NCBI GenBank assembly: GCA_963698715.1
Contig: CAVORW010000002.1
Location: forward strand, 186,001 to 250,000
Direction of reading: 5' to 3'
DNA: 64,000 bases
Source of the DNA: CAWHJB01 sp963698715
GTDB lineage: Bacteria; Chloroflexota; Anaerolineae; Anaerolineales; UBA4823
The notes beneath the pieces are model-generated. The model saw only the letters and a program-made list of their open reading frames with translations, made no database searches and was not told where the DNA came from. Position 1 is the stretch's first letter, and every line of letters begins with the position of its first letter. Positions 33,580 to 42,547 of this stretch are shown here, piece by piece. The position numbers and the translations under genes were made by a program.

Positions 33580-34812
33580 ATGAAAACTGATCTCGATGCT
33601 TTGATGGAGGCTGAACAACTCGATGCTTTACTGGTGACTGGCCCGGGCCAACATAACCCCGCCATGGTGTACTTAACCGGTGGAGCCCATTTGACTAGCG
33701 CGGATTTAATTAAACCTCGCGGCGAGGAAATAGTGCTTTTTTATAATCCGATGGAGCGGGACGAAGCCGCTAGAACCGGATTGAAAACCAAAAATCTTTC
33801 AGAATACAAACTTCTGGACCTCATCAAACAAGCCAATGGTGATTTTCAGAAAGCTTATGTCAAACGCTACCAGCTCATGTTCACCGAATTGGGAATTACT
33901 TCAGGCCGGGTTGGTCTGTATGGGCAAATGGATGCTGGTCGTTCGTTGGCTCTGTTCTCAGGTCTGCAAGAGGTTATGCCCGATCTGAAGTTCATTGGCG
34001 ACTTGAATGGGAAAGTGCTTTTGGCTGCTATGGCGACCAAAGATCATTTGGAAGTTGAGCGCATCCGGGCTATGGGCAAAATCACGGTTGCTGTGGTTGG
34101 CAAAGTGGCTGACTTTTTGACTTCGCAGCGTGTCAAGAATGAAGTTCTCATTCAATCTGATGGAAGTGCATTGACAATCGCGGATGTGAAAAGCCGGATC
34201 AACTTGTGGTTAGCTGAAGCGGGCGCCGAAAATCCTGAAGGCACGATTTTTGCAATTGGCCGAGATGCGGGCGTACCTCACAGCTCAGGAAAACCTGAGG
34301 ATATCTTGCGATTGGGCCAATCGATCGTATTTGATATCTTCCCTTGCGAAGCTGGCGGAGGCTACTTTTACGATTTCACCCGCACCTGGAGTTTGGGATA
34401 TGCAACCGATGAGCTCCAAGCTCTCTATGACGATGTCCGGTCAGTTTACAGCCGTATCATGGGCGACCTGCGTTCTGGGGCGCTGTGTAAAAACTATCAG
34501 AAATTGACTTGTGACTTATTTGAAGCTCAAGGTCATCCGACCGTGCAGAGCGATCCTCAAACTCAGGAAGGGTATGTTCACAGTCTGGGACACGGACTCG
34601 GTTTGCATGTTCACGAGCGCCCGTCCTTTGGGGCCAGTTCCCCGCCTGAAGATATCTTGGAATCCGGTGTTGTGGTCACCATTGAGCCGGGCCTGTATTA
34701 TCCGGAGCGCGGTATGGGCGTTCGTCTGGAAGACACCGTCTGGGTTCGGCCAGATGGCAAATTTGAGGTACTGGCCGATTACCCCATGGATCTGGTATTA
34801 CCAGTTAAGTAG
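33580..34812 (+). CDS. M24-family aminopeptidase (Xaa-Pro peptidase-like)
   Basis: 410 residues from the ATG at 33580 (AAGGAAGG upstream). The frame also runs back into selA, but that part is an overlap artefact. An N-terminal creatinase-like domain (1-160) precedes the pita-bread domain with the metal ligands: Asp in VFDIFP and in FYDFTRTW, His in HSLGHGLGLHVHE, Glu in TIEPGLYYPE and Glu in VRLEDTV. It removes N-terminal residues before proline or hydrolyses similar dipeptides. It is likely co-transcribed with selA but has no evident functional link to it. Confidence 0.9.
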   Translation: MKTDLDALMEAEQLDALLVTGPGQHNPAMVYLTGGAHLTSADLIKPRGEEIVLFYNPMERDEAARTGLKTKNLSEYKLLDLIKQANGDFQKAYVKRYQLMFTELGITSGRVGLYGQMDAGRSLALFSGLQEVMPDLKFIGDLNGKVLLAAMATKDHLEVERIRAMGKITVAVVGKVADFLTSQRVKNEVLIQSDGSALTIADVKSRINLWLAEAGAENPEGTIFAIGRDAGVPHSSGKPEDILRLGQSIVFDIFPCEAGGGYFYDFTRTWSLGYATDELQALYDDVRSVYSRIMGDLRSGALCKNYQKLTCDLFEAQGHPTVQSDPQTQEGYVHSLGHGLGLHVHERPSFGASSPPEDILESGVVVTIEPGLYYPERGMGVRLEDTVWVRPDGKFEVLADYPMDLVLPVK

Positions 34813-34820
34813 GATGCCCT

Positions 34821-34903
34821 AAATGGTTCTTTCGCTAAATTCTTCGAATACAAAGAAGGGTCTGTGGTGTTCGGTTTAGGCGGCTTCACCGCCCAAACCG
34901 AAC
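34821..34903 (-). repeat. Dispersed palindromic element, copy C (partial, inverted)
   Basis: The flank 34821-34855 (AAATGGTTCTTTCGCTAAATTC...) is the reverse complement of the right flank of copy A. It is followed by the central hairpin, GTTCGGTTT-AGGCGG / CCGCC-CAAACCGAAC (34869-34883, 34889-34903). The other flank is missing, so this is a half-element in opposite orientation. Confidence 0.7.
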
Positions 34904-35022
34904 ATCCCTCAAAGTCTGTAGATAGGTATCACGAACGATATCCGCAACCTTTAGTGCTCCCATTAAAAAGGAAATGTGAGTTCAGGCCAGTTTGAACTCA
35001 ATAACCGGAGAGTGAATGCATT

Positions 35023-36102
35023 ATGAGCAAAGCAACTCATCTCGCTGTACCTGCCTGGCAGGATGCTTTACCCGTGCGTATTCTGGGGATTGAATCATCC
35101 TGCGATGAAACTGCGGCTGCGATCGTTGAAAATGGTCGCATGATTCTTTCAAGCCTGGTTGCTTCTCAATCAGACCTCCATGCCCAATATGGCGGGGTAT
35201 TTCCAGAAGTGGCTTCCCGCCAACATATCCTCGCGATTTATCCGATCCTGGAGCAAACCCTGCGCAACGCGCATATGAGTCTGAGCGATCTTGATGCGAT
35301 TGCCGTCACTCGTGGGCCTGGACTGCCTGGCTCTCTGGTGGTGGGGCTGAATACTGCCAAGGGCCTGGCGCTTGCTAGTGATCTGCCGGTTGTGGGGGTC
35401 AATCATCTTGAAGCTCATATATATTCGGCCTGGCTTTACACCCATATCGAGGGCACGCCCAATGAACCCACCCCAGCTCCGAATTTCCCTTTACTGGCGC
35501 TGATCGTCTCGGGAGGGCATTCAGAACTCATTTTGATGGAAGATCATCAGAAATATAAATTTCTGGGTTCTACCCTGGATGATGCTGCTGGGGAGGCTTT
35601 TGATAAAGTGGCCCGGCTGTTAAATTTGAGTTATCCCGGCGGACCAGCCATCCAGGATGCAGCCGAAAGAGGTGATTCCCGGGCTTTTTCATTTCCGCGA
35701 GCCTGGCTGGAAGGCACCTGGAATTTTTCTTTCTCGGGGCTTAAGACAGCTGTACTGCGGGAAGTTCGCCAGCTGGAAAAGCACTCTGACGATCTGCCGG
35801 TGGCTGATCTGGCTGCCAGTTTTCAGGCTGCAGTTGTGGAAGTTTTAGTGGGTAAAACCATTAAGGCGGCCCAGGCATTAAAAGCTAAAGAGATTTTAGT
35901 GGCTGGCGGCGTATCTGCCAACCGGGCGCTGCGTCAAGCTTTTCTAGCCCAGGCCCCTTGTAGAGTCCATATCCCTCCCATCTCGCTTTGTACGGATAAT
36001 GCCTCAATGATCGCTGGCGCTGGATACTACCGCTTTATTACAGGTCAGCGAGACTCCTTGGATGTGGATGTCTTGCCAAACTGGCCGATGTCAGAACTTT
36101 AG
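35023..36102 (+). CDS. tsaD: tRNA N6-threonylcarbamoyladenosine transferase subunit TsaD
   Basis: TsaD transfers threonylcarbamoyl to A37 of ANN-decoding tRNAs. Characteristic parts are GIESSCDETAAAIV (22-35), the metal-binding HLEAH (128-132), 'LALIVSGGHSEL', 'GSTLDDAAGEAFDKVARLL', 'FSFSGLKTAVLR' and 'LVAGGVSANRALR'. 359 residues is normal. An N-terminal extension of about 18 residues precedes the conserved start; GGAGAG lies 13 nt before the ATG. It converges with a glycosyltransferase gene after 32 bp. Confidence 0.96.
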   Translation: MSKATHLAVPAWQDALPVRILGIESSCDETAAAIVENGRMILSSLVASQSDLHAQYGGVFPEVASRQHILAIYPILEQTLRNAHMSLSDLDAIAVTRGPGLPGSLVVGLNTAKGLALASDLPVVGVNHLEAHIYSAWLYTHIEGTPNEPTPAPNFPLLALIVSGGHSELILMEDHQKYKFLGSTLDDAAGEAFDKVARLLNLSYPGGPAIQDAAERGDSRAFSFPRAWLEGTWNFSFSGLKTAVLREVRQLEKHSDDLPVADLAASFQAAVVEVLVGKTIKAAQALKAKEILVAGGVSANRALRQAFLAQAPCRVHIPPISLCTDNASMIAGAGYYRFITGQRDSLDVDVLPNWPMSEL

Positions 36103-36134
36103 ACGAGCAGGCGCCAATCGACGCCCGGTAATAT

Positions 36135-37349
36135 TTATTCAGCCCCAAGCGATTCTATTATTTTTGCCAACCTGCCCCCCAGGGCAGCTCGGTCAAAATA
36201 GGTTTCAATATATTGCCGACCGCAATTTCCCAGATTATGTACAGATTCCGGGTCCTGTGATAATTTTTGAATTACTGCCGCCAGGGATTCTGGATTGCCA
36301 GGCGGGCAAAAGATCCCTGCCTGAGCCTCTTCAACCACCGCCCGAATAACGCCGTCAATTGCCAGGACAACTGGCCTCCCAGCAGCCATATAATCGAAAA
36401 CCTTATTTGGGTAGACCGTTGCATAAAGGGGGATTGGTTTAAGAATAGCAATGCAAATGTCGCTGGCAGCCAGGGCCTGGGCCATCTCGGTTTTTGGGAC
36501 CGAATCAATGAAGTGAACATTATTCAATTGGCGGCTGTCGGTTGTCGCCCTCAAAGCTGGTTTTTCTTTCCCATCCCCCAGAAGCACGATGGCTATTTTT
36601 GTAATTCCCTTTAATTGCTCCGCTGCTTCCAACAAAACCCCCAGATCATTGGACAACCCGTGCGCCCCGGCATACAGGGCGATAAATTTCCCCTCTAGCC
36701 CATGCTTCTGGCGGAAAGCAGCCCCGTGATCGTTTGGATCAAACATACGCGGGTCAGCGCCGTTTGGAACCAGTTCTATATCTTTCCCGCCGCGCGCCTG
36801 CACATGGTCAATAAACCCTGGGGAGTTTACGATCAACCGGTCAGCATGCCGGTAAAGAAATGATTCCAGCCACTCAGAAGCCCGAATGAGGGCAGGTTGA
36901 TTCAGGACACCCACTTCAACTGCAAATGCCGGCCAAAGGTCGCGCACCTCTAACAGGAAAGGGGCCCGTTTGAGCCTGGCCAACAGCCAGGCTGTGACGC
37001 CTTGAAAGATGGGGGGTGAAGTTCCCCACACTAAGTCAACCTGGCTTACTTTTAGGCCAGCCAGAAAAGACGTTCCCATAAAACTTAAGAAACCGATGAT
37101 CCGATGCAAGAAACTGCGATGGATGGCCGAATAAGCGTACGTGCGCAAGATGGTTATCTGGCCACCCTCAATAGTTTCCAGATGGACCCCGCAGGGTGCC
37201 GTTTGAGTGCCGGTCAGATAGCTGATTGGACTGGCAATTACCGTCACGCGATGCCCGACCTGGGCCAGATAACGGGCAAGTTCATAATGCCGGGTACCGC
37301 CCGGTTCATTGAGGGCGGCGAATGCTTGATGGATGAGCAAAATATGCAT
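36135..37349 (-). CDS. GT4-family glycosyltransferase (WbuB-like)
   Basis: 404 residues with two Rossmann domains. The N-terminal 'HQAFAALNEPGGTRHYELARYLAQVGHRVTVIAS' and the C-terminal 'LVPNGADPRMF', 'ALYAGAHGLSNDLGVLLEAA', 'YPNKVFDYMAAGRPVVLAIDG' and 'GIFCPPGNPE' agree with the WbuB/GT4 subfamily that adds sugars (often N-acetylhexosamine types) to lipid-linked oligosaccharides. It is the last gene of a four-gene minus-strand operon with a heparinase-like lyase and a two-domain oxidoreductase, the common make-up of exopolysaccharide loci. Donor and acceptor sugars are unknown. Confidence 0.88.
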   Translation of the reverse strand: MHILLIHQAFAALNEPGGTRHYELARYLAQVGHRVTVIASPISYLTGTQTAPCGVHLETIEGGQITILRTYAYSAIHRSFLHRIIGFLSFMGTSFLAGLKVSQVDLVWGTSPPIFQGVTAWLLARLKRAPFLLEVRDLWPAFAVEVGVLNQPALIRASEWLESFLYRHADRLIVNSPGFIDHVQARGGKDIELVPNGADPRMFDPNDHGAAFRQKHGLEGKFIALYAGAHGLSNDLGVLLEAAEQLKGITKIAIVLLGDGKEKPALRATTDSRQLNNVHFIDSVPKTEMAQALAASDICIAILKPIPLYATVYPNKVFDYMAAGRPVVLAIDGVIRAVVEEAQAGIFCPPGNPESLAAVIQKLSQDPESVHNLGNCGRQYIETYFDRAALGGRLAKIIESLGAE

Positions 37350-37395
37350 GAGGTACTTGTCCCGTGTTCACGTTATTTGCGTAGTCATCAGTCGT

Positions 37396-39429
37396 TTAGC
37401 TCTCTGCAGGGAGTATCCAGCGGCTTTCCAAGCGAATTGGAAGTGTGCAAATAACCAGGTAGCTTGCAGACAGGGTCGGTAATTTAACCCCGTAGGTTGG
37501 TGAAACCCAGCCCCAGGTCGGATCTGGAATTTGGCGTCCAAACAGACTTTCTCCCGCTCGCACCAGGTCCAGTTGTAATGGCAATGGCTGGCTGGATTCT
37601 TCTGTTTGGTCACTAATAACTCCCACAACCAGCTTGATCCAGCCGTATGGAGATTTAATCCTCAAAGCCAAACGATCATCCGTTGTTGTATCATCTAACT
37701 CCCAGGGCCAATCGGGTAACAGCCAATGTAGCCGGACGGTATGGGGAGGTTGAACAACAGCATTCGACTGGTTAGCCGGCAGCATTTGGTCTTCAATCAA
37801 CCAGCCATACCTGTCGGCTGTTACACTGCGCAGGTAAACACAGCCGCTGTGCCCGTAGCCCCGATCCTGATAACCATCATGTGAGCCTGTCAGGCTTATC
37901 CAGCGGCCTTCTGGTGTTTTTTCTGCGCCAAGAAGGGTTGCCTGGTTCCAATCCAGCCATAAAAATCGTCCAGCCCAGGTCATCTGCTCACGGCCATCCA
38001 AAATAACGGTATTGTGAATCGGTGTCCTGGCCAGGGCGTTCTCCCACGGTGGCTGGCCATTGTATAGATAAGTGCCTGCATCTTGGGCCAGGTTCAATCC
38101 GCGCCACCACAGATCAAAATGAAGCTGGTCAGCATGTCCAGGCCGGCTGGTAAATCGGGCAGTTCGTAGGTAGGCCCAGCTATCCCCCGCCGGCAGCTCC
38201 AATCGGAGGGGAGATTCGCCAAGCGCTTGTTTTTGGGTAGCAACAGTTTTGGCTGGACCGCCTGGTAACCAGCAGGACATTTCATCCCACGGCCCACACT
38301 CCAGCAGCCTCTCGCCCAGAAAAGCATGCCCAGCCGCCTGCAGAACGGGCCGGAAATCATCAAAAGGCTGGACCGTTAGCGGCAGAATATACGCCCCATC
38401 GTTAGGACCCAGATTTGGAACTCGCCCGCTGGGGTGGTCGAGCAGCCTGAATAACCAGCGAGTTGCCTTTGCCAGCTTCTCCAGGCTGGCTTCTGGTAAG
38501 CCTTGCCCCTGTATGCCCGACAGACTGTCCATCCACAGGCCTAATTGCAGCATCAAGCGATGGTAATTGGTGCTGTGCTGCATGTAGCTGCCATCCTCAT
38601 CGATCTGGGATTGCAGACCGCGATTGAACCATTTCCACCCCAATGTTCGCCAGCGTTGCGCCTCAGGATGGTCTGGAAGACAAATCCCAGCGGTATATAG
38701 TCCTGCAGCTTCACTGAGCAAATGGTTGTTGTTTTGGGCGCGTGCGTAAACCAGGCTGGGCGGAATACGGGCGGCGTGATTGGCTATGGCCATAGCCAGG
38801 CGTGCCATTCGTTCCGGAGTAGAATGTTTGGATTCGAGAAAAATTTGAGCGGCAAAAACCAGCGCCAGCAATCGCAAAGCTACTTCCTGGGCAGAAGACC
38901 AATGCGGGCCAAGGTAAGGGGGATTAGCTTCCAGAAATGCTTCCGTAAAGCTCCAAAACGCCAGCGCGTAGCGATCATCCCTCCCCAGCCAATACGCCCG
39001 GCCCAGGGTATACGCCCAGCCAAAGCGGCCCGGCTCCCAGACAAACTTAATGTCCTCTACTCCAGATATTTTGCGGCCAGTTTCATATTCTGTCCAATGG
39101 GCCAGCAAACCAGGGATGCGCAATTGCAGCTCGACCGGCTCGCTGCCAAACAGGCGAACCCGACCAGCTAAGATTTCGGCAGCTTCATCCCAGAGAAAAG
39201 AGAGGTTATCCGTTAAGATCACCGCTTGCAACTGCATTGGATCTGGCAGCGAGAGCACCGGCTTAATCGAGCCTGCCCGGAATGACATCCCCGTTTTAGA
39301 AGGAAACCGGGTTAACCGGCGCAGCCACCCGGTACGCAGGGCAAGCTTGTACAGAGCGAATTGACCGATCTGTATGGGGCCTATTTCGCTCAGTGCTTTG
39401 AATGCAATCGAGAGGCGGGACACAATCAC
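37396..39429 (-). CDS. Heparinase II/III-family protein
   Basis: 677 residues: an N-terminal all-helical toroid (up to about 370, with 'NNHLLSEAAGLY' and 'DEDGSYMQHSTNYHRLMLQLG') and a C-terminal beta-sandwich (PGHADQLHFDLWWRGLNLAQDAGTYLYNG..., then HNTVILDGREQM). The N..E and Y..H residues match the Asn/His/Tyr set used by uronic-acid polysaccharide lyases. In exopolysaccharide gene clusters such proteins trim or depolymerise the product. No signal peptide is seen, so its location is unclear. The start is GTG at 39429. Confidence 0.85.
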   Translation of the reverse strand: MIVSRLSIAFKALSEIGPIQIGQFALYKLALRTGWLRRLTRFPSKTGMSFRAGSIKPVLSLPDPMQLQAVILTDNLSFLWDEAAEILAGRVRLFGSEPVELQLRIPGLLAHWTEYETGRKISGVEDIKFVWEPGRFGWAYTLGRAYWLGRDDRYALAFWSFTEAFLEANPPYLGPHWSSAQEVALRLLALVFAAQIFLESKHSTPERMARLAMAIANHAARIPPSLVYARAQNNNHLLSEAAGLYTAGICLPDHPEAQRWRTLGWKWFNRGLQSQIDEDGSYMQHSTNYHRLMLQLGLWMDSLSGIQGQGLPEASLEKLAKATRWLFRLLDHPSGRVPNLGPNDGAYILPLTVQPFDDFRPVLQAAGHAFLGERLLECGPWDEMSCWLPGGPAKTVATQKQALGESPLRLELPAGDSWAYLRTARFTSRPGHADQLHFDLWWRGLNLAQDAGTYLYNGQPPWENALARTPIHNTVILDGREQMTWAGRFLWLDWNQATLLGAEKTPEGRWISLTGSHDGYQDRGYGHSGCVYLRSVTADRYGWLIEDQMLPANQSNAVVQPPHTVRLHWLLPDWPWELDDTTTDDRLALRIKSPYGWIKLVVGVISDQTEESSQPLPLQLDLVRAGESLFGRQIPDPTWGWVSPTYGVKLPTLSASYLVICTLPIRLESRWILPAES

Positions 39430-39444
39430 CTTATGCGCGAGCCA

Positions 39445-40125
39445 TCAATCAATGTGCTGGTCAAAAAAAGACTGCAGGCCATGATTGACTTGTCGCAGGA
39501 TATCAAGCGAGCGAAAAACGTCTCCGGGGATTTCAAGACTGTGATTAGCGTTTTCAAAGAGTAGAACCTCAGCTGCAGCCTGCCTGCTGATATGCTCTAA
39601 AGCGCTGGCATCGAAGGTGGGATCCGCCCGGCTGGCAATAAACAATCCAGGCAGTTGGCTCGAGGCGGCAGATTCTACAAGCCGCGGCTGAATTAACAGA
39701 GGCGTCAACCAGATTGCCACTGCTGGCAGGCCGAATTCTTCTGTTACCAGGCTGGCCAATGCCAGAGTGCCTATTGACTTGCCAATCAGCACCAAATGAC
39801 TGTAAGTGTCTTGGGTTTGACCGGCGCGAAGAGCTGCCTTGGCGTCTGTTGCCAGCCAGACCGCCTGTTTCTGGCGGTCGGCAGTTTGAAATATTGACGT
39901 TGTGTAATCGCTATGGACCTGGAGGACATCCGCCCTGCGCCCCATCAGCAGTTTGGCAGGATAATACAAGAGCGGCATATCGCAGGTATAGTTTAACCCT
40001 GGCAGGATCAGAGCCAGGGCCTTATGCCCGGTCTTATCAGGCTGGCCTACCCTAAAAAAGCGGTTGGGAACGGGCAAGCCTGCATAACCTGCCAGGTTCA
40101 GGGTTGCTATTTTAAACTCGGCCAT
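39445..40125 (-). CDS. Alpha/beta-hydrolase-like protein
   Basis: 226 residues. 'ALALILPGLNYTCDMPLLYYPAKLL' is the oxyanion-side strand-turn, 'HLVLIGKSIGTLALASL' holds the nucleophile elbow GKSIG, 'GLFIASRADPTFD' the acidic residue and 'ENANHSLEIPGD' the His. All three catalytic residues are therefore in order. The subfamily resembles small KTI12-like or PGAP1-like esterases of unknown substrate. It lies between the oxidoreductase and heparinase-like genes (gaps of 15-19 nt), so it may deacylate an intermediate of the same polysaccharide pathway; this is inference. Confidence 0.75.
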   Translation of the reverse strand: MAEFKIATLNLAGYAGLPVPNRFFRVGQPDKTGHKALALILPGLNYTCDMPLLYYPAKLLMGRRADVLQVHSDYTTSIFQTADRQKQAVWLATDAKAALRAGQTQDTYSHLVLIGKSIGTLALASLVTEEFGLPAVAIWLTPLLIQPRLVESAASSQLPGLFIASRADPTFDASALEHISRQAAAEVLLFENANHSLEIPGDVFRSLDILRQVNHGLQSFFDQHID

Positions 40126-40144
40126 TTCTCATCCATTCCTTAAT

Positions 40145-42325
40145 CTACAAAACATGAGGACTTCCCGTGCGCAAGGATTCAACTGCAGCAAATGAAGCCC
40201 GGGTAACGCCAAATAGATGTCTATAGGGGATGGGAGGCGGCCCGGCTTGCTGGATGGCAGTCGCAAAGGCTTCCCACTCGGCCTGGTGGCCTTTATCTTG
40301 CTTGAGACGCGAGCGATGGGTTTGCCGTTTTCCTTGATGAATGAGTTCCAATGTTCGATAATCATCCAGTACAGCCACCCGACCCCCGCAGAACACTTCC
40401 ACGCGCTCCTTCGGGAATGCTTTATCGCCATTGGCCAGATAGCTGACTGTTCCAAGCGAGCCATCTGGGAAACTGAACGTCATCACAGACACATCTTCCT
40501 GATACAGGCCGCTATCTGGGATCCCCTGGCTTGAAACTGAAATAGGCGCCTCTCCAACCAGGTAGGCCAAAAAATCGATGAAGTGGCAGCCTTCGCCAAT
40601 AATTCGCCCACCCCCCTGTTCGAGATCATGCACCCAATGGGTCAATGGGATCATGCTTGCATTGATCCGGTAATGCGCTACCAGGGGTTCGCTTCGGTCA
40701 GCAATAAAAGTTCTTAACCGGCGCGCAAGCGGGGCAAATCGTCGATTGAAGCCCACCATTAACAGTGGGCTCTGAGCTTTTCCCTCCAGGATGGCTTCAA
40801 TTTCTTGCAACTCAGCCAGGTTAAGGGCCAGTGGTTTCTCGCAAAACACATGCTTGTCAGCTGCCAGGGCGGCCAGCACCTGGCGGGCGTGAAGATGGTG
40901 GCGGGTCAGAATCGCCACGGTGTTAATCCGGTCATCTTCCAGTAATGCGTTTTCTTCGCTGCTGGCATATTGGTAGCCGAATTTCTCGGCGGCATACTGA
41001 GCGCTGGCTCCCGAGGCGGATACAATTCCAATCGGGTTAATCGCGCCAAGCTTTTGGATTGCGGGCAGCAGGACGGCGGTGGCAAAGTTGCCCGCTCCCA
41101 GAACACCCAGCCTAACTTCGCTGGCCTGTAGGTCCGTACCCGTAATTGAGCTGGTACCTTCTGGCTCAAGCCGAGCAGATAAGGATGTCGGTCGCTCGGA
41201 TTTTTCGCCTCCCGGATAAGTGAGCAGTACACCTAAAAACGGCTCATTGGTCTTTCCGGTGATCAATTCATAAGCCTGGGGGGCTTTTTCGATCGCAAAA
41301 CGATGTGTGATGAGCGGTTGCACGTTCAAGCGCCCAGCCGCCATTAAATCGACGATGGCCTGCATATTGCGGCCTTCTGTCCAGCGCACGAAACCGATCG
41401 GATAATCATGCCCACCTTCTTCATAACGCGGGTCGTAACGACCGGGCCCATAGGCCCGCGAATTTAAGAAGGTGAGTTCTTTTTCGTAATAAATCTTGCG
41501 CGGGATGTTCAGGCCCACTGCCCCAACCGCAACGACACGGGCACGATCTCGGGCAATAGTGCCCGCTAATTCAACTGGGTCGGATGAGCCCGTGTCTGCA
41601 CAAATCAAAACAGCATCGACACCCTGCCCGCGCGAGAAGTTTTTTGCGGCTTCGACCGCTTCAGCTCGGAGAACAGCCACTGCTCCCATTTGTTCCGCCA
41701 GAGCTACGCGTGTGGGGTCGAGGTCAATGCCCAGAACATGGCAGCCAGCCGCGTGGGCAATCCCGGTCACCAACAGGCCAAGTAGCCCCATCCCAATTAC
41801 CGCAATCCGTTCGCCAAGTTGGGCTTCGGCCAAACGGAAACCATGCAAAGCGATTGCCCCAAGGGTTGTAAATGCGGCCGATTCAAAATCAACCGAATCC
41901 GGTAAAGGAGTAATCAATATATGTGGAACAGCTGTATATTCAGCGTGAATTGCATAACCCCCCCCTGCGCAGGCAACTCGCTGGCCAACCTGGAGTCCCT
42001 GAACGTTATCTCCCAGGGCGACAACTGTGCCAGCAGAAGAATAGCCCAAAGCCATGGGCTGGTCCAGACGGCTAAAAGCAGCCTCAATGGTGGTCAGCAA
42101 GCCCTCACGGCGGGCTTTGTCCAGCACCTGCCGGACCAGGTCGGGCCGAGAACGGGCTTTCTCGATCAGATTTTTCTCAGCAAATTCAACCAGCATTCGC
42201 TCAGTACCTGCTGAGACCAGAGATGCAGCGCTGCAGATTAAGGCCTCGCCAGGTTGAGGCGCAGGGATAGGGACTTCGGCAACCGTGGTTTCGCCGGTGC
42301 GCATGTTTTGAAGAAGTTGTTTCAT
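40145..42325 (-). CDS. Two-domain oxidoreductase: zinc-type alcohol dehydrogenase plus Gfo/Idh/MocA
   Basis: 726 residues. Residues 1-370 are a medium-chain dehydrogenase-like domain (ALGYSSAGTVVALG, VGQRVACAGGGYA, the nucleotide site VIGMGLLGLLVTG). From about 400 there is a second Rossmann domain LGVLGAGNFATAVLLPA, followed by 'VFCEKPLALNLAELQEI' and 'GGGRIIGEGCHFIDFLAYLVG' of the Gfo/Idh/MocA family. This fusion is common in exopolysaccharide and O-antigen loci and is thought to act on nucleotide sugars or polymer-linked sugars, but its reaction is not settled. It is the first gene of the operon, preceded by a TATAAT box 7 nt from the ATG. Confidence 0.88.
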   Translation of the reverse strand: MKQLLQNMRTGETTVAEVPIPAPQPGEALICSAASLVSAGTERMLVEFAEKNLIEKARSRPDLVRQVLDKARREGLLTTIEAAFSRLDQPMALGYSSAGTVVALGDNVQGLQVGQRVACAGGGYAIHAEYTAVPHILITPLPDSVDFESAAFTTLGAIALHGFRLAEAQLGERIAVIGMGLLGLLVTGIAHAAGCHVLGIDLDPTRVALAEQMGAVAVLRAEAVEAAKNFSRGQGVDAVLICADTGSSDPVELAGTIARDRARVVAVGAVGLNIPRKIYYEKELTFLNSRAYGPGRYDPRYEEGGHDYPIGFVRWTEGRNMQAIVDLMAAGRLNVQPLITHRFAIEKAPQAYELITGKTNEPFLGVLLTYPGGEKSERPTSLSARLEPEGTSSITGTDLQASEVRLGVLGAGNFATAVLLPAIQKLGAINPIGIVSASGASAQYAAEKFGYQYASSEENALLEDDRINTVAILTRHHLHARQVLAALAADKHVFCEKPLALNLAELQEIEAILEGKAQSPLLMVGFNRRFAPLARRLRTFIADRSEPLVAHYRINASMIPLTHWVHDLEQGGGRIIGEGCHFIDFLAYLVGEAPISVSSQGIPDSGLYQEDVSVMTFSFPDGSLGTVSYLANGDKAFPKERVEVFCGGRVAVLDDYRTLELIHQGKRQTHRSRLKQDKGHQAEWEAFATAIQQAGPPPIPYRHLFGVTRASFAAVESLRTGSPHVL

Positions 42326-42332
42326 GGGTTGG

Positions 42333-42338
42333 ATTATA
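42333..42338 (-). promoter_or_regulatory. -10 box of a leaderless promoter for the polysaccharide operon
   Basis: TATAAT on the minus strand ends 7 nt before the ATG at 42325 (spacer CCAACCC). No ribosome-binding site lies between. The -35 region is poor. Confidence 0.5.
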
Positions 42339-42547
42339 GCGCGGTTTATCCCCGGATGTTATAATTTCTGTCTGACATGAGATGAAACAGCCCATTAGCG
42401 TTCTGCCCTCGGTAGAAAAAGGCCTTTCAACCCGGGCTTAAGTAGCCTGACAAGATCACATCAATCAAAATTGAAAACCCCAATCGATTATGGCTTGGTT
42501 TGATCATAAAAACACATAATTTGGGGGCCAACCAGATAGGAGTAACC

